Source: Nocardia neocaledoniensis
GTDB taxonomy: Bacteria > Actinomycetota > Actinomycetes > Mycobacteriales > Mycobacteriaceae
NCBI RefSeq assembly: GCF_003182135.1
Contig: NZ_QGTL01000002.1
Coordinates: 62,001 to 126,000, forward strand
Length of the DNA: 64,000 nt
Direction of reading: 5' to 3'
Of the stretch, positions 23,101-32,971 are shown piece after piece. The notes beneath the pieces were generated by a model. The model searched no databases. It saw only the letters and a list, made by a program, of their open reading frames with translations, and was not told the origin of the DNA. Numbering within the stretch: the stretch's first letter is position 1; every line of letters starts with the position of its first letter. A program made the translations under genes and the position numbers.

Positions 23101-26100
23101 GGTGTCGCTGTCGCTGCAGAACTTCGTCGAGCCGGTCCTCGAACTCCCCGGCCTGCGGTTCGAGGTCGAGGACTTCGATCGCCGCTCCTCCGCCTTCGAC
23201 CTCACCCTCGATCTGCGCGAGCGCTTCGACGAGACCGGCCCCGCGGGCATCGAGGGCGTACTCACCTACGCGACAGACCTTTTCGACCCGCCCACCGTCA
23301 CCGAGTTCGCCGCCAGATGGCGCCAGGTGCTCACAGCGGTCCTCAACGACCCGGACCTCCGCATCGCCGACATCGACATCCTCGCGGAATCCGAACGCGC
23401 CGAACTGATCCCGGTCCGCGGCCCGTCCACCAGCGGCACGACCACCCTGGCCCGCCTGCTCACCGCCACCGCCGCCACCCACCCGAACCGCCCCGCCCTC
23501 GTCATCCAGATCCCGGACGATCGCGCCGCCGACGCCAGCGGTCACGCCCCCGCCGCCAGCACCACCTACCAGGCACTCGACGCACGCTCGAACCAGCTCG
23601 CCCGGCTGCTCATCGACGCGGGCGCGCGCACCGAAACCGTGGTGGCACTGGGCCTCCCCCGGTGCGCCGAGCTCCACATCGGCATCTGGGCGGCGGCCAA
23701 GACCGGCGCGGCGTTCCTGCCGGTGGATCCGAAGCATCCCACGGATCGGATCGCGCACATGCTCTCCGATTCGGGGGCGCCGGTGGGGCTGACGCTGGCC
23801 GCCTACCGGCCGCAGCTGCCCGACACCACGAGGTGGCTGGTCCTCGACGACCCCGAATGCGCCGCCCACCTGGACGCGATGAGCGCGGCCTCGCTCACCA
23901 CCACCGAACTCCCGGCCCCCATCCACATCGACAGCCCCGCCTGGATGATCTACACCTCCGGCTCCACGGGAACGCCGAAGGGCGTGACCGTCAGCCACCG
24001 CGGGCTGGCCGACCTGGTCGCCGCGCAACGCGCCGACCTGCGCCTGGACGAACAGGCCCGCGTACTCCAGGTCGCCTCACCGAGCTTCGACGCATCGATC
24101 TTCGAGGCCCTGATGGCCTTCGGCGCCGGCGGCGCGTCGGTGATCTCGCCGCCCGACGTCTTCGGCGGCGGCCCGCTCGCGGAGCTGATCGCGGCGGAGT
24201 CGGTGACGCACATGGTGATCACCCCGTCGGCGCTGGCCACCATCGACCCGGCCACCGTCTCGAGCCTGCGGGTCCTGGCGGTCGCCGGTGAGGCGGTCGG
24301 CCCCGACCTCGTCGCGCGCTGGTGCGGTGACGAGTCCGGGCGGACCATGGTCAACCTGTACGGCCCGACCGAATACACCATCTGGGCCACGGCCTCGGCG
24401 CCCCTGTCGGCGGACGAACCGGTGACCATCGGCGCACCGATCCGCGGCGCGGCGGCCCTCGTCCTCGACGACCGGCTCCGACCTGTACCGGTCGGCGTCG
24501 CCGGTGAGCTCTATCTCGCCGGCTCCGCCATGGCACGGTGCTACCACGCCCGCCCGGGCCTGACCGCCACGCGCTTCGTCGCGGACCCGTTCGGCGCGCC
24601 CGGCGAACGCCTCTATCGCACCGGTGATCTCGTGCGCTGGACCGGCAACGCCCGCCTCGCCCGGGGTGGTCACGTCGAGGCCGTCGGGCACCAGGAGCAC
24701 CGGGCGCACCCGGACCGGGAGCAGGTACTCACCCTGGAGTACCTCGGCCGCACCGACTTCCAGGTGAAGGTCCGTGGCCAGCGCATCGAACTCGGCGAGA
24801 TCGACGCTGTCCTCAGCCGCCTCGACGGCGTCGACGTCGCTGTGACACTGGGTGTTCCAGGCCCTACCGGCGCAACCGCACTCGCCGCCTATCTGGTGCG
24901 CTCCCCGGGCATCGACCTCGACATCGCCAGGATCCGCGCCGAAGCCGCCGACATCCTGCCGGGGTACATGGTCCCCGCGGCCTTCGTCGTCCTGGACGAG
25001 ATCCCCATCAACGCGGTCGGCAAGCTCGATCGAAAAGCGTTGCCGGAACCCGTGTTCACCGTCGAGGACGCGCCGTACCGCGCACCGGAGACGACGACCG
25101 AGCAGATCCTCGCCGAGGTCTACGCCGAACTGCTCGGCCGCGACCGCGTCGGGGTGGACGATTCCTTCTTCGCCCTCGGCGGTGACAGCATCCTCGCGAT
25201 CCAGCTGGTGACGCAGGCGAAACTGCGTGGCGTGCACTGCACTCCGCTGCAGGTGTTCGAGCACCGCACGGTCGGCGCGCTCGCCGCGGCCGTCGACACC
25301 GCGGGCGCGGCCGTCGAGCTGGCCGAGCTGCCCGGCGGCGGCGTGGGCGAACTCCCGCTCACCCCGATCGTCCGGTACATGGTCGAACGCGGCGGCGACT
25401 TCGACCGGTTCGCCCAGACCGCGGTGCTGGAACTGCCCGTCGGCATCGAGCGCCAGGGCCTGGTCGCGACCCTCGGCGCCGTGCTCGACCGCCACGACAT
25501 GCTGCGCTCGCGGCTCTGGCGGGACGAGCAGGGCTGGCACCTGCGGGTCGCCGAGCCCGGCTCCGTCGATGTCGACGCCCTGGTGCACCGCACCGAGTTC
25601 GACGCGCTCGACAGCATCGACCTGCGCGAATACGCGCAGACCGAACTCGAGGCCGCCATGAACCGCCTCGACCCCGCGCGCGGCGTGGTCCTGCAGTTCC
25701 GCTGGCTCGACCAGGTCGGTGACGCGGGCGCCCGCACCCGCCCGGGACGGCTCATCATCGTCGCCCACCACCTCGCCATCGACAGTGTCTCGTGGCGCAT
25801 CCTCGTGCAGGACCTGATCGGCGCGTGGGCGCAGGTGTCGGCGGGCGCCACCCCGGTCCTGGCCGACGTGGGCACCTCCATGCGTCGCTGGTCGTACGCC
25901 CTCACCGAGGCGGCAGGCGAGCGCGCCGAGGAACTCGGCTACTGGCGGCGCGTCGTCGACTGCCCCGACCCGCCGCTCGGCGACCGCGAACTCGATCCCG
26001 CGATCGACCTGAGCCCGACCGTGCGCCGCGTGGATCTCGAGGTCTCCGAGCAGGTCACCGACGCCCTGCTCACCACCCTGCCGCGGCTGTTCCACGGCAG

Positions 26101-27601
26101 CGTCACCGACGGCCTCTACGCCACCCTGGCGCTGGCCCTGATGCGGTGGCGCGCCCGCCGCGGTGTCGACGAGCGATCGGCGCTGCTGCGCCTGGAAGGC
26201 CATGGACGCCAGGAGGAGATCGTGCCCGGCGCCGACCTGTCCCGGACCATCGGCTGGTTCACCTCCCTGTACCCGGTGCGCCTGGACCTCGACGACATCG
26301 ATCTGGACGACGCGTTCGCCGGCGGTCCGGCCCTCGGCACCGCGATCCGCGCCGTCAAGCATCAGCTGCTCGCGGTGCCGGACAAGGGAATCGGCTTCGG
26401 CCTGCTCCGCTACCTGAACCCGGACACCGCCGCGCAACTCCCCACCCGGCTGCCCGGACAGATCGTCGTCAACTATCTCGGCCGCCACACCTCCGCCGAG
26501 ATCCCCGCCGGGCTGGAGGGTCTCGGCTGGCTCCCCGCCGACGATCTCGGCGACCTGCACGCGGCCGAACATCCCGATGTCCCGGCCATGTCGGCGATCG
26601 ATGTGAACGCCCTGGTGTCCGGCGACCGCCTGCGGGCCGACTTCGGCTACCCGGAACACCTCTTGACCCGCGAGGCCGTCACCGAACTGGCCGACCTCTG
26701 GGCCGAAGCGCTCAGCGCCGCAGCGCGATTCGCCGATTCTCCCGCCGCCCAGCGGGCCGCGGCCGAGGAGACCGCCGCGCTGGCGGCGCGCGCCGCCGAC
26801 GCCGGACCCGCCGGACTCGGCCTGGACGTGTTGCTGCCGATCCGGCTCGGCGGCGACCGCCCCGCCCTGTTCTGCGTGCACTCCTCCTCCGGAATGTCCT
26901 GGAGCTACCTGGGTTTCGCCGAACGACTGCGTCCAGGCCGCCCGATCTACGGACTACAGGCCCCCGACCTCAGCGGCCGCGAGCCCTCCGCCCGCTCGAT
27001 CGAGGAGTTCGCGCGGCGGTACGTGCGCGAGATACGGGCCGTCCAACCACACGGCCCGTATCACCTGCTCGGCTGGTCGTTCGGCGGGCTGATCGCCCAG
27101 GCCATGGCCGTCGAGCTGACGGCCGCGGGCGAGCGGGTGGGCGTGGTCGCCCTGCTCGACACCGACACCGCCGACATCGACGGCGACACCATCGAGCGCC
27201 TCACCCCCGGCGCCTTCATCAACACCTTCGGCTCGATCTTCGGCATCGACAACGTCCCCGCCGAGGCCACCGCCGCCGAAGCCGCCCAGCTCATCGCCGC
27301 GAAGATGGGCGGAGTCGAACTCCTCGACGCCGCCACCATCGAACGCATGGCGGGCTCCTACAACGCCTCCGCGGGGACCCGCACCGGCTATCAGCGCCCC
27401 GTCTACGACGGCGACGTCCTGTATTTCACGGCCACCGTCGACCCCGCCGAATGGATGGGGCCCGAGGGCTGGCGGCCCTACGTGACCGGCGAGATCGTCG
27501 ACGTCCCCGTCGACGTCACGCACGACGAGATGACCACTCCGCAAGCACTGTCGGCGATCTCGCCGGTGCTCGACGACCACATGGAAGCAGGAGACCGATG
27601 A
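14165..27601 (+). CDS. Three-module nonribosomal peptide synthetase (C-A-T-E / C-A-T / C-A-T-E-TE)
   Basis: This 4478-aa synthetase has every core motif visible. C1: HHIVLDG at 144. A1: YTSGSTG at 619. T1: phosphopantetheine serine 1003 (GGDS). E1: [10 protein letters not shown] at 1212. C2: HHLVLDG at 1684. A2: 2159. T2: serine 2545 (GGNS). C3: HHISADG at 2760. A3: 3263. T3: serine 3675. E2: [10 protein letters not shown] at 3868. TE: GWSFGG with serine 4305 and THDEM histidine near the end. C1 resembles the EntF starter condensation domain, so residue 1 may receive an aryl or acyl cap. Ten-residue codes read by hand are DIENVGGVTK (A1, near hydroxyornithine codes), DAFVSALIWK (A2) and DAFVAALIWK (A3). 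Residues 1 and 3 should be epimerised. Its stop overlaps the exporter start (ATGA). Product unknown. Confidence 0.96.
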   Translation: MTQSSSRATTTEATLPLSAAQRGIWFAQHIAGETPISIAQYIELTGPVDHAALTDAVRRTGREFGTGYVRLVDVDGEPRQLVDLSLDDEVDELDFRAEPDPETAAHAWMRAEYSAPLDMMTDRLVRVALLRVSEERWFLYARMHHIVLDGMGALALVQRTGELYNALVEGREPPPSKAEPLSKIVEADLAYRTSERFAADREYWRAHLAGMADPVNLAGRDAPVDAHPARVSGALPAETAALLDTVAAKVNSGVAPTVVAAFGAYLAAMTGATEVVLSLPVSARTSATLRRSGGMLANVVPLRVALAPTTTVADAIRAVQGELTGALRRQRYRQEDIVRDLGWSMDEAASFGPAVNLMMVDTRIALGSVVGRLHVLTSGLIDDLFVNLYPGVGGESTHIDLQGNGNLYSPAELAAHHARFLLFLYQFLAAGPDAPLSTVPVLAADEQALSVPARGPAGVAPRTLPDILAAGAAIDPDAVALRWGNAETLTYRALDEYTNRLARVLIAAGAGPEHGVALSIPRSAQSVLATVAVARTGAPFVPIDPTYPADRIEHMVGDSGVVSGLTVAEARKSLPDSVSWLCLDDEATVRRIAEQETGPLTDADRRGAVHLDQVAYIIYTSGSTGLPKGVLVSHRGLANLVAGSGGGFGVDTGSVVAHAVSPSFDISVEEILVTLASGAALAIVPPSAYAGEDMAQVLRAHRVTHLNVTPAVVGSLDPATLPELGTIVVGGDACPPELVSKWSDRVLLNGYGPTETTVTTTLSAPLRPGAPMTIGGLVHGVTGLVLDPWLRPVAPGTLGELYLAGPGVARGYHRRSGLTASRFVPNPHAPGERMYRTGDLVRWTAADGHVTLAYQGRSDFQVKVRGFRIELGEIDAALQRLAEIDYAITLGVESPSGATALVSYVTAAPGAEVHPEAVKAAVGEQLPAYMVPSVVMVLDRVPLTPLGKVDRKALPAPDFSARAVELRAPSNPREQLLAELFADVLGLDVVGVDESFFALGGDSIVSIQLVSRAKAAGLGFSARDVFERKTVAALAAVATTTEAAVVHELPGGGVGPVELTPIVHAMLEHGDTWHRYAQAVLIGLPAGTDRAALATAIQALTEHHDLLRSSLRQVEGHWEWVVAEGGSIDVDELIEVVRVEPEAARTNDHTSAGTTAQDAGTTLDSVSSRDRDLIERALQQAADRLDPTSGVVARYVLLERPEDSPLCWLVLHHLVTDGVSWRILLPDLATAAYGGALDPVGTSFRRWAYSQPEQAAARRDELPVWQRILATPDTAYGHATFDPAGDTVATMAEYRTKIPADLAHSVLTTLPERFHCGADDVLLAALTLAVCRWRDRTGALLTLEGHGRSESLLPGADVARTVGWFTSVYPVAVDLTGIDLADAFAGGRSAGAAIKATKEQLRAIPDKGVGYGLLRYLDDETARALADAPTPQLSFNYLGRAVTGGADPWIPRRFAATNDDDAPLAAVVDINAVHTDAGLEVTWAYASRLLDAAAVRELADLWSAALEALVIHAADAGAGGRTPSDFPLVTLDQPQIERWENAYPRLADVWPLSPLQYGLLFHALYDSDTADGYTVQSLLTLAGTVDAARLRRAAQGLIDRHENLRVAFVETDDGPRQLVLDHAEIRWDTIDLTDIADTEERTRELDRVIALDARTRFDLTRPPLVRFTLVTTAPGEFRLVMTNHHLVLDGWSTPLLVRELLALYVTDGDAAALPPARSYREFLSWLAAQDADASLAAWRQALAGIDTPTRAVPTLAGIESTETGMLSHELTADTVRVLEAAAREAGATVNTLVQAAWSMLLAMLTGRTDVVFGSTVSGRPPELSGVEEMVGLFINTVPVRVTLDPAEKVSDLLARVQAEQARLMDHQHVGLAAIHRAVGLAELFDTLTVFESYPIDREALSQALDIAGMRVLDVEGTDATPYPLNLMVIPLRGDTGDALRITVKFLADQLAPTAAQSLLDRFVRLLGQLADHPHALVSQLQPCDDIERAALAPVRGPSALPMRTLPDILAAGAAIDPDAVAVTAGELSMRYSELDAWSNRFARVLLRRGIGPEVFVVLALTRSLESVVAVWALVKTGAAFMPLDPSYPVERIEHMLADSKAPIGVTVTAIGETLPATIDWLLLDDLNTLRRAMLVSDAPITDAERGGPIDLDHTAYLIYTSGSTGKPKAVLLSHRGVANLTAAQRETMDLDPTASALQVASPSFDASVFEMLTAHAAGGRLVVSPPEVYGGDELAQLLRTERVTHAVITPSALATMEPAGLDALRVLSVAGEAATPELIEKWAPGRRMLNLYGPTEFSIWATGPAELVAGEPVTIGGPIRGAAVVVLDGWLRPVPVGIQGELYLAGPALARGYFNRFEMTASRFVANPFGAAGERMYRTGDMVRWVENDGDLALEYLGRSDFQVKIRGLRIELGEIDAVLTRDDQIDYAVTIGRAGPAGATVLVSYVLPVPGIDLDTERVRAGVAAELPGYMVPAYVVVLDEIPLTPVGKLDRKALPVPDFSVTDRPYLAPRTPTEEAVARVFADVLGAERVSVDQSFFELGGNSLSATKVVARVNSALGATIALRDLFDAPTVAHLSSRVVPAADGGPGRPALAARIRPDRVPLSPAQQRMWVLNQLDPSSSAYNIAIALRLTGDLDVDAMRRALADVVERQETLRTRYPADAEGPRQVVVDVDTAVPPMPVVTTDDGAPLRARINDLAGTGFDLTREPPLRVALFYIGTPAPDRTGGTDMRAAAVAGSPSGADAGEHPPVHVIVLVVHHISADGASMAPLAGDLVAAYSARVAGDEPDRVPLGVQYTDFALWHRELLGSESDPDSMAAQQIRYWGEVLAGAPDALELPSDRPRPAVQSMRSDDVAFTIDERTHRALVDTAAANNVSVFMVVHAALAVLLARLGGTDDVVIGTPVAGRGEAALDDLVGMFVNTLALRTPVDPGTGFRQLLGQVRATDLEAFARADVPFERLVQVLDPVRSTAHHPLFQVSLSLQNFVEPVLELPGLRFEVEDFDRRSSAFDLTLDLRERFDETGPAGIEGVLTYATDLFDPPTVTEFAARWRQVLTAVLNDPDLRIADIDILAESERAELIPVRGPSTSGTTTLARLLTATAATHPNRPALVIQIPDDRAADASGHAPAASTTYQALDARSNQLARLLIDAGARTETVVALGLPRCAELHIGIWAAAKTGAAFLPVDPKHPTDRIAHMLSDSGAPVGLTLAAYRPQLPDTTRWLVLDDPECAAHLDAMSAASLTTTELPAPIHIDSPAWMIYTSGSTGTPKGVTVSHRGLADLVAAQRADLRLDEQARVLQVASPSFDASIFEALMAFGAGGASVISPPDVFGGGPLAELIAAESVTHMVITPSALATIDPATVSSLRVLAVAGEAVGPDLVARWCGDESGRTMVNLYGPTEYTIWATASAPLSADEPVTIGAPIRGAAALVLDDRLRPVPVGVAGELYLAGSAMARCYHARPGLTATRFVADPFGAPGERLYRTGDLVRWTGNARLARGGHVEAVGHQEHRAHPDREQVLTLEYLGRTDFQVKVRGQRIELGEIDAVLSRLDGVDVAVTLGVPGPTGATALAAYLVRSPGIDLDIARIRAEAADILPGYMVPAAFVVLDEIPINAVGKLDRKALPEPVFTVEDAPYRAPETTTEQILAEVYAELLGRDRVGVDDSFFALGGDSILAIQLVTQAKLRGVHCTPLQVFEHRTVGALAAAVDTAGAAVELAELPGGGVGELPLTPIVRYMVERGGDFDRFAQTAVLELPVGIERQGLVATLGAVLDRHDMLRSRLWRDEQGWHLRVAEPGSVDVDALVHRTEFDALDSIDLREYAQTELEAAMNRLDPARGVVLQFRWLDQVGDAGARTRPGRLIIVAHHLAIDSVSWRILVQDLIGAWAQVSAGATPVLADVGTSMRRWSYALTEAAGERAEELGYWRRVVDCPDPPLGDRELDPAIDLSPTVRRVDLEVSEQVTDALLTTLPRLFHGSVTDGLYATLALALMRWRARRGVDERSALLRLEGHGRQEEIVPGADLSRTIGWFTSLYPVRLDLDDIDLDDAFAGGPALGTAIRAVKHQLLAVPDKGIGFGLLRYLNPDTAAQLPTRLPGQIVVNYLGRHTSAEIPAGLEGLGWLPADDLGDLHAAEHPDVPAMSAIDVNALVSGDRLRADFGYPEHLLTREAVTELADLWAEALSAAARFADSPAAQRAAAEETAALAARAADAGPAGLGLDVLLPIRLGGDRPALFCVHSSSGMSWSYLGFAERLRPGRPIYGLQAPDLSGREPSARSIEEFARRYVREIRAVQPHGPYHLLGWSFGGLIAQAMAVELTAAGERVGVVALLDTDTADIDGDTIERLTPGAFINTFGSIFGIDNVPAEATAAEAAQLIAAKMGGVELLDAATIERMAGSYNASAGTRTGYQRPVYDGDVLYFTATVDPAEWMGPEGWRPYVTGEIVDVPVDVTHDEMTTPQALSAISPVLDDHMEAGDR

Positions 27602-28584
27602 GCGCAACGAGTTCCGGCGGCGTGCGCGTCGAAGGCATCGAGAAATCGTTCGGCGAGGTCCATGCCCTGCGCGGCGTCGATTTCGAGGCCCCGCCCGGCG
27701 AAGTGCTGGGGATACTCGGGCCCAACGGCGCGGGCAAGACCACCATGGTCAACGTCTTGTCGACGCTGATCAGCCCCGACCGGGGCCGGGCGGTGGTGGC
27801 CGGACACGATGTCGTCGCCGATCCCGCCGCGGTGCGCAGATCCATCATGCTGACCGGCCAGTACGCCGCCCTGGACGACATGCTCAGCGGCTACGAGAAC
27901 CTCGTGATGTTCGGCAGGCTGATGGGCCTGCGCAAACCCGCGGCCAAGGCCAGGGCGAGGGAACTGATCAGCGAGTTCGACCTGGACCGGGCCGCCGACC
28001 GCCGCGTCGGCACCTATTCCGGCGGCATGCGCAGGCGCATCGACATCGCCTGCGGACTGGTGGTCCGGCCCGACGTGGTGTTCCTCGACGAACCGACCAC
28101 CGGCCTCGACCCGCGCAGCAGGCAGGGAGTCTGGGATCTCGTGCGCGGCTTCAAGAAGGAAGGCATCACCACCCTGCTCACCACCCAATACCTCGAGGAG
28201 GCCGACGCGCTCAGCGACCGGATCATCGTGATCGACCACGGTGTCGTCATCGCCTCGGGCACCGCCGACGAACTCAAGCACCGCACCGGCGGCAGCTACT
28301 GCGAGATCGTCCCGCTCGACCTCGAGGAACTGCCCGCCATCGTGGCCGCGCTCGATTCGCTGCTGCCCGCCGACCACCTGGCGACGCTCGGCCCGGAGAC
28401 CGATCGCATCACCATCCCCGCCCCCGACGGCGCCAAAACGCTCGCCGAGGCGCTGCGCCGGCTCGACGACGCGGCCGTCGAGCTCGTCGACATCGCCCTG
28501 CGCCGCCCCTCCCTCGACGATGTCTTCCTGCAGCTCACCGGGCATCTCGCCACGACCGAGCCCGCGTCGGAGGCGTTCTCGTGA
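27598..28584 (+). CDS. ABC exporter ATP-binding protein, DrrA type
   Basis: This 328-aa ATPase has Walker [10 protein letters not shown] (about residues 41-49), the Q-loop at [13 protein letters not shown], signature [12 protein letters not shown] and Walker [14 protein letters not shown]. The C-terminal tail ([29 protein letters not shown]) is characteristic of DrrA/daunorubicin-type exporters. It would power export of the NRPS1 product. Its ATG at 27598 overlaps the NRPS stop by 4 bases (ATGA) and its own stop overlaps the next GTG (GTGA), so synthetase and exporter are translationally coupled. The frame is open far upstream, but that part is a shadow of the NRPS. Confidence 0.93.
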   Translation: MSATSSGGVRVEGIEKSFGEVHALRGVDFEAPPGEVLGILGPNGAGKTTMVNVLSTLISPDRGRAVVAGHDVVADPAAVRRSIMLTGQYAALDDMLSGYENLVMFGRLMGLRKPAAKARARELISEFDLDRAADRRVGTYSGGMRRRIDIACGLVVRPDVVFLDEPTTGLDPRSRQGVWDLVRGFKKEGITTLLTTQYLEEADALSDRIIVIDHGVVIASGTADELKHRTGGSYCEIVPLDLEELPAIVAALDSLLPADHLATLGPETDRITIPAPDGAKTLAEALRRLDDAAVELVDIALRRPSLDDVFLQLTGHLATTEPASEAFS

Positions 28585-29399
28585 CCGCCACCACCTGGCG
28601 CACCGACCTGCGCGCCACACCCGACACCGTGCAGCAGTGGTGGGTGCTCACCACGCGCCTGATCGTCCCGTCGGTGAAGAGCGGCGAGGTGCTGGCCTCC
28701 GTGGTGGCGCCCGCCGCGTTCACCGCCAGCTTCTACATTCCGCTCAAGACGGTGATGATGTTCTCCGGCAACGGTTTCAGCAGCTACGCCCAGTACATGA
28801 TGCCGCTGGTGATCCTGCAGGCCGCGGCGTTCACCGCCATCTCGGCGGCGTTCCGGGCGGCCACCGATTCCGTCGCCGGACTCAACCGGCGGTTCGGCTC
28901 GATGCCGTTGCGGCCGCTCGTTCCGGTGGCGGCGCGCATGTCGGCCAATGTCTTCCGGCTGCTCATCTCGTTGGCGGCGGCGGTCGCGGCGGGGTACGTC
29001 ATCGGGTTCCGGTTCCGGCTGGACGCCGCGCACACCCTCGGTTTCCTGGCGTTCTCGCTGCTCATCGGGCTCGCTTTCACCCTCGGCGCCGATGTCATCG
29101 GAACGGTGTCGCGCAGTCCGGAGGCCACCTCCCAGGCGCTCGTGCTGCCGCCGTTGATCTTCGGCATGCTCTCGACCGGGCTCGCGCCCGCGAGTCAGTT
29201 CCCCAGCTGGATCCAGTGGTTCGTCCGCAATCAGCCCGTCTCGCAGTTCGCCACCGCCCTGCGCGCCCTCGCCGGTGACACCGCGGGCAACGCGGGCACG
29301 GTGAGCTGGTCGCTGATGGGCCCGCCGCTGTTGTGGGTGGGCGCGATCCTGCTGATCTGCACCCCACTGGCCATCCGGCTGAGCGCGAGGAGGGCGTGA
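28581..29399 (+). CDS. ABC-2 type permease, DrrB-like (first)
   Basis: This 272-aa membrane protein has about six hydrophobic helices and the ABC-2 features seen in DrrB/DrrC proteins. These include the conserved PLVILQAAAFTAISAAFRAA region near residue 75 and FPSWIQWFVRNQPVSQFATALRAL near residue 210, just before the last helix. The GTG start overlaps the stop of the ATPase gene (GTGA). With the following permease it should form a heteromeric channel for the ATPase. Confidence 0.92.
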   Translation: MTATTWRTDLRATPDTVQQWWVLTTRLIVPSVKSGEVLASVVAPAAFTASFYIPLKTVMMFSGNGFSSYAQYMMPLVILQAAAFTAISAAFRAATDSVAGLNRRFGSMPLRPLVPVAARMSANVFRLLISLAAAVAAGYVIGFRFRLDAAHTLGFLAFSLLIGLAFTLGADVIGTVSRSPEATSQALVLPPLIFGMLSTGLAPASQFPSWIQWFVRNQPVSQFATALRALAGDTAGNAGTVSWSLMGPPLLWVGAILLICTPLAIRLSARRA

Positions 29400-30196
29400 T
29401 GTCCACGACGAACCCCGCGTCGGAGACCTCGGTGGGCGCGCTGGTCCGGCACACCGCGATCCAGACCCAACGGCTGCTGCTGCGCTGGGCGCGCAATCCG
29501 ATCACCCTGCTCGAGACCCTGCTCATCCCGTGCCTGCTGCTGATCATGCTCGACATCGTCGTCGGCGGGCAGATCCAGAAGTTCACCGGCGAGGACGCGC
29601 TCTACGGCTCGGTGCCGATGGTTGCCATCGTCGGCGCGCTCTCCGGCGCCGTCGCGAGCGGAGTGCTGCTGGGCCGCGAACGCGACGCGGGGCTGCTGGC
29701 CCGGTTCTGGGTGCTGCCGGTACACCGCGCCTCCGGGCTGGCCTCGCGCATCATCGCCGAGGGCTGCCGGATCGTGCTCGGCACCCTCGCCGTGGTGCTC
29801 GTCGGTTTCCTGCTCGGCTTCCGTTTCCATCAGGGCCCGCTGGCCGCGCTCGTGTTCCTGCTGGTGCCCGTGCTGTTCGGGCTGGCGTTCGCCACGATCG
29901 TCACCGCCGTGGCCGTGTTCACCGCGAAAGCCTCACTGGTGGAGGGCATCACGATCCTCACCTCGCTGATGATGTTCTTCAGCACCGGGTTCGTGCCGCT
30001 CGTCGCGTTTCCCACCTGGATCCAGCCGGTGGTGCGCAATCAGCCCATGTCGGTCGCCGTCGACGCCATGCGCGGGCTCGCCGACCACGGGCCCATCGCC
30101 CGGCCGCTCGTGCTCACGCTGATCTGGTCGGCCGGGGCTATCGTGCTGTTCGCCGTCCCCGCCGCGATCGGCTTCCGGCGGGCCAGTCGCCGATGA
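29399..30196 (+). CDS. ABC-2 type permease, DrrC-like (second)
   Basis: This 265-aa protein has about six hydrophobic helices and is related to the preceding permease: FPTWIQPVVRNQPMSVAVDAMRGL matches its counterpart. It also has the typical LLGRERDAGLLARFWVLPVHRAS loop of daunorubicin-type permeases. Start ATG at 29399 overlaps the upstream stop by one base (TGATG), with GAGGAGGG ahead. It is the last gene of the coupled NRPS-exporter unit; fecB starts 49 bp later and may or may not be on the same transcript. Confidence 0.92.
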   Translation: MSTTNPASETSVGALVRHTAIQTQRLLLRWARNPITLLETLLIPCLLLIMLDIVVGGQIQKFTGEDALYGSVPMVAIVGALSGAVASGVLLGRERDAGLLARFWVLPVHRASGLASRIIAEGCRIVLGTLAVVLVGFLLGFRFHQGPLAALVFLLVPVLFGLAFATIVTAVAVFTAKASLVEGITILTSLMMFFSTGFVPLVAFPTWIQPVVRNQPMSVAVDAMRGLADHGPIARPLVLTLIWSAGAIVLFAVPAAIGFRRASRR

Positions 30197-30245
30197 CCTC
30201 GGCCCGCGACCGTCGCGCGCGCGACCACGCAGTACCCTCGTGCGC

Positions 30246-31340
30246 ATGCCGGTGAGCGCCCGAGAACGCACCCGATTCCGTCGCACCGCCGAGCAGGGCC
30301 GTGGCGCCCGCTCGCGCGGCGTCCTCGCCGTTGCCGCGCTCCTGTGCGTCGCCGTGGTCAGCGCCGGCTGCGCGGACAAGCACGACGACGCGAGCACGAT
30401 CATCCGCACCACCACCAATATCGCGGGCGCCGGCGTGGTCGGCGCCGACCGCGACACCGCGACGGCCTGCCCGCTGCCCAGCGCCCCCGATCCGGCGCAG
30501 GGCGCCACCCGCACCGTCACCCACGCGGCCGGGACCTCGCAGGTCCCCGCCGATCCGCAGCGCATCGTGGTGCTCACCAGTTCGGCCCTCGACGCCGCCT
30601 GCGCGGTCGGCCTGTGGGAGCGGGTCGCCGGCGCGGTGACCCTCGACGGCCCGCGGCCGCAGCCGATGTACCTGGGCTACGGCGTGCTCGAGGTGCCCAG
30701 CGTCGGCCCGATCGGGCAGCCCGACCCCGCGCGCATCGCCGAACTGAAGCCCGACCTGATCCTCGGCGACGTCGCCCCCGCCGCCGGTGGTTACGAGGCG
30801 CTCAGCGCGATCGCCCCGACGGTGCTGATCGGGTCCGGCGGCAGCTGGCAATCCGATTTCGCCGCCTACGCCGCGGGCATGGGCCGTGACGGCGCCGCCG
30901 ACGTCGCGCTGCAGAGCTACCTGTCCGAGGCACGCGACCTCGGCGCCGCGCTCAACGCGAACCAGTCGCAGGCTTCGGTGCTGCGCTTCACCGCGGACAC
31001 CACCCAGGCGCAGGGCACCGAAACCTTCGCCGCCCAGATCCTGTCCGACGTCGGCGTACAGCGGCCCACCGCCCAGCGCGGCACCTCCTTCGACATCGCC
31101 ACCGGCGAACTGGCCGACAAGGCCGAAGGCGACATCATCTACGTGATGTTCGCGGGCGAAGCCGGCGAGGAACACGGCAGGAAGGTGCTGCGCTCGGACG
31201 AGTTCGAGGAACTCGGCGCGGCCATGGACCGCCGCGTCTTCGCCGTCGACGACGCCATCTGGCACACCACCGGCCTCACCGCTGCCCGCGCCGTCCTCAC
31301 CGACCTGCGCAACAGCCTCAACGGCTACGTCACCGACTGA
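30246..31340 (+). CDS. fecB: Iron-siderophore-type substrate-binding lipoprotein FecB
   Basis: This 364-aa protein has a lipoprotein signal with lipobox VSAGC at about residues 37-41 and a periplasmic-binding-protein type 2 fold: RIVVLTSSALDAACAVGLWERVAGAV, then IAELKPDLILGDV, then AVDDAIWHTTGLTAARAVLTDL at the end. After the lipobox comes TTTNIAGAGVVGADRD, which closely recalls the M. tuberculosis FecB segment, as does its place after ctaD. FecB-type proteins bind ferric siderophores or heme outside the membrane. I use the ATG at 30246; a GTG at 30240 is equally possible. Confidence 0.85.
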   Translation: MPVSARERTRFRRTAEQGRGARSRGVLAVAALLCVAVVSAGCADKHDDASTIIRTTTNIAGAGVVGADRDTATACPLPSAPDPAQGATRTVTHAAGTSQVPADPQRIVVLTSSALDAACAVGLWERVAGAVTLDGPRPQPMYLGYGVLEVPSVGPIGQPDPARIAELKPDLILGDVAPAAGGYEALSAIAPTVLIGSGGSWQSDFAAYAAGMGRDGAADVALQSYLSEARDLGAALNANQSQASVLRFTADTTQAQGTETFAAQILSDVGVQRPTAQRGTSFDIATGELADKAEGDIIYVMFAGEAGEEHGRKVLRSDEFEELGAAMDRRVFAVDDAIWHTTGLTAARAVLTDLRNSLNGYVTD

Positions 31341-31407
31341 CCCGACTCCCAGCGAACTCCCAGCGTGTTCGCGGTTCCGGCGCAGGGGCCGGATCTACCG
31401 TCACGGT

Positions 31408-32280
31408 ATGGACGAACACGATCTGGGACTTGGGCACGATCTGCGGGTGATGTCGCGGCGTAAGGCGCTGGGCTTCTTCGGCGTCGCCGGCGTGGCGGCG
31501 GTGGCGGCGGGCTGCTCGTCGGCCACGGACACGAGCACCGCCACCACCACGGACCCGGCGACGCCCGCCGCGGCGCCCCAGGAGACTGCGGGCCCCTACC
31601 CGGGCGACGGCTCGAACGGACCGAACGTCCTGATCGAATCCGGCGTGGTGCGCTCCGACATCACCCCGAGCTTCGGCGCGTACACCGGTGCGGCGCAAGG
31701 TGTTCCGATGACGCTCACCCTGAACCTGCGCGACCTGGTCGCGGGCGCGGCCGGTGCGGGCATGGCCGTGTATGTCTGGCACTGCGACCGCGAGGGCCGC
31801 TACTCGCTCTACAGCGACGGCGTCACCGACCAGAACTACCTGCGCGGCGTGCAGGTCGCCGACGACACGGGCGTCGTCCGCTTCACCTCCGTCTTCCCCG
31901 CCTGCTACGCCGGGCGCTGGCCGCACATCCACTTCGAGGTCTACGACTCTCTCGCCACCGCCGTCGCGGGCGGGAACGCCCGCCTCACCTCGCAGATCGC
32001 GCTCCCCCAGGACGCCTGCCAGTCGGTCTTCGCGGCCGACTCCGGCTACTCCGCCAGCATCGCGAACATGTCTGGCGTGAGTCTGTCCTCGGACAATGTC
32101 TTCGGCGACGGCTGGGACGCCGAACTCGCCACCGTCACCGGTACACCGGCCAGCGGCATGGCGGTGTCACTGACGGTGGGCGTGGCGGCGAAATCACAGA
32201 ACACACAGTCCGACAACGGTTCTCCCGGTGGCGGCCGGGGTCCGGGTGGTCAGCCGCCGAGCGGGCCGCCGCCCCGGTAG
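31408..32280 (+). CDS. Exported intradiol ring-cleavage dioxygenase-like protein
   Basis: This 290-aa protein begins with MSRRKALGFFGVAGVAAVAAGC at about residues 15-36, a twin-arginine-like signal that ends in a lipobox cysteine. The mature part matches the beta-sandwich of protocatechuate 3,4-dioxygenase-type enzymes: ETAGPYPGDG, YVWHCDREGRYSLYSDG, then GRWPHIHFEVYD. The tyrosine and the two histidines of PHIH are candidate Fe(III) ligands. It would cleave catechol-type rings outside the membrane. The C-terminus is a Gly/Pro-rich tail. The gene starts 67 bp after fecB and converges with a TetR gene 18 bp away. Substrate unknown; a catecholate ring is an attractive guess. Confidence 0.85.
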   Translation: MDEHDLGLGHDLRVMSRRKALGFFGVAGVAAVAAGCSSATDTSTATTTDPATPAAAPQETAGPYPGDGSNGPNVLIESGVVRSDITPSFGAYTGAAQGVPMTLTLNLRDLVAGAAGAGMAVYVWHCDREGRYSLYSDGVTDQNYLRGVQVADDTGVVRFTSVFPACYAGRWPHIHFEVYDSLATAVAGGNARLTSQIALPQDACQSVFAADSGYSASIANMSGVSLSSDNVFGDGWDAELATVTGTPASGMAVSLTVGVAAKSQNTQSDNGSPGGGRGPGGQPPSGPPPR

Positions 32281-32298
32281 CGGACGCCGGGCCGCGGG

Positions 32299-32868
32299 TC
32301 AGTCGAACTGCACCGTCGCCAGCATCGCCCGCGCGAGCTCTTCGGGGTCTGTCGAAGAGGCCAGTTCCGATCCCTCCAGCGCGCCCTCCCGCCACAGCGT
32401 GGCGAAGCCGTGCACCAGTGACCACGCGGCCAGCCGGGTCGAGCGCTGCCGTTCGGCCGACTCCCCCGACCGCAGCTCCGCGATCCCCGACCGCAGGGCC
32501 GCGCCCGAGCGCGCCCTGGCCGCGAGCAGGTCGGGATCGTCGGCGCGCAGCACTTCGCGGCGGTACATGATGTCGAACCGGCCGGGATTGGCCAGGGCGA
32601 AGCGGATGTAGGCGACCGCGACCTCGCGCATGTCGTCGCCCGCGCCCGCCAATTCCGTTGCCAGCAGCTCGAATCCCTCGATCGCCAGCGCGGTGAACAG
32701 GCCGGCCCGGTCACCGAAGTGATGCGCGGGCGCCGCGTGCGACACCCCCGCCCGTCGTGCCAGCGCGCGCAACGACACCGCCTCGACGCCCTCGGCCGCG
32801 ATCTGCTCGGCCGCCGACTCGAGCAGCGCCGCCCGCAGATCCCCGTGGTGGTACCCGGTCTTGCTCAT
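32299..32868 (-). CDS. TetR/AcrR family regulator (with WHG-type C-terminus)
   Basis: This 189-aa regulator starts TGYHHGDLRAALLESAAEQIAAEG and has the helix-turn-helix VSLRALARRAGVSHAAPAHHFGDRAGLF (about residues 30-57). The C-terminal domain carries AAWSLVHGFATLWREGAL, the WHG-type ligand domain. I use the ATG at 32866-32868, with AGGA about 8 bases upstream, since the long upstream frame runs through the divergent gene. It is divergent from the DoxX-like gene over a 103-bp gap with two inverted repeats, so self-regulation and control of that gene are likely. Confidence 0.88.
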   Translation of the reverse strand: MSKTGYHHGDLRAALLESAAEQIAAEGVEAVSLRALARRAGVSHAAPAHHFGDRAGLFTALAIEGFELLATELAGAGDDMREVAVAYIRFALANPGRFDIMYRREVLRADDPDLLAARARSGAALRSGIAELRSGESAERQRSTRLAAWSLVHGFATLWREGALEGSELASSTDPEELARAMLATVQFD

Positions 32869-32887
32869 GCCTCGATCCTCACCCACA

Positions 32888-32942
32888 AACTTGCCATTGA
32901 CAAGTTCTTTGAGCGGTGTCAATCTTTGCAGTGTCAAGATTG
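32888..32942. promoter_or_regulatory. Promoter with two inverted repeats between TetR and DoxX-like genes
   Basis: AACTTG-N7-CAAGTT (32888-32906) and CAATCTT-N9-AAGATTG (32920-32942) are two imperfectly spaced palindromes. Between and across them lies a plus-strand TTGACA (32898-32903), 17 bases, then AATCTT (32921-32926), a good promoter for the DoxX-like gene. The first palindrome covers the -35 element and the second the -10, which is how a TetR repressor would block transcription. Confidence 0.6.
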
Positions 32943-32971
32943 TTGTCAGCGCTCGTCTCCGAGGAATCCCC

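Noticed and set aside
16844..24028. A 2394-residue open frame on the minus strand inside NRPS1
   Set aside because: It is antisense to a gene with every NRPS core motif. Its sequence is Gly/Arg/His-rich without family resemblance, as expected from codon bias in high-GC DNA. The long plus-strand frames at 4313-6691 and 54016-57192 are rejected for the same reason.
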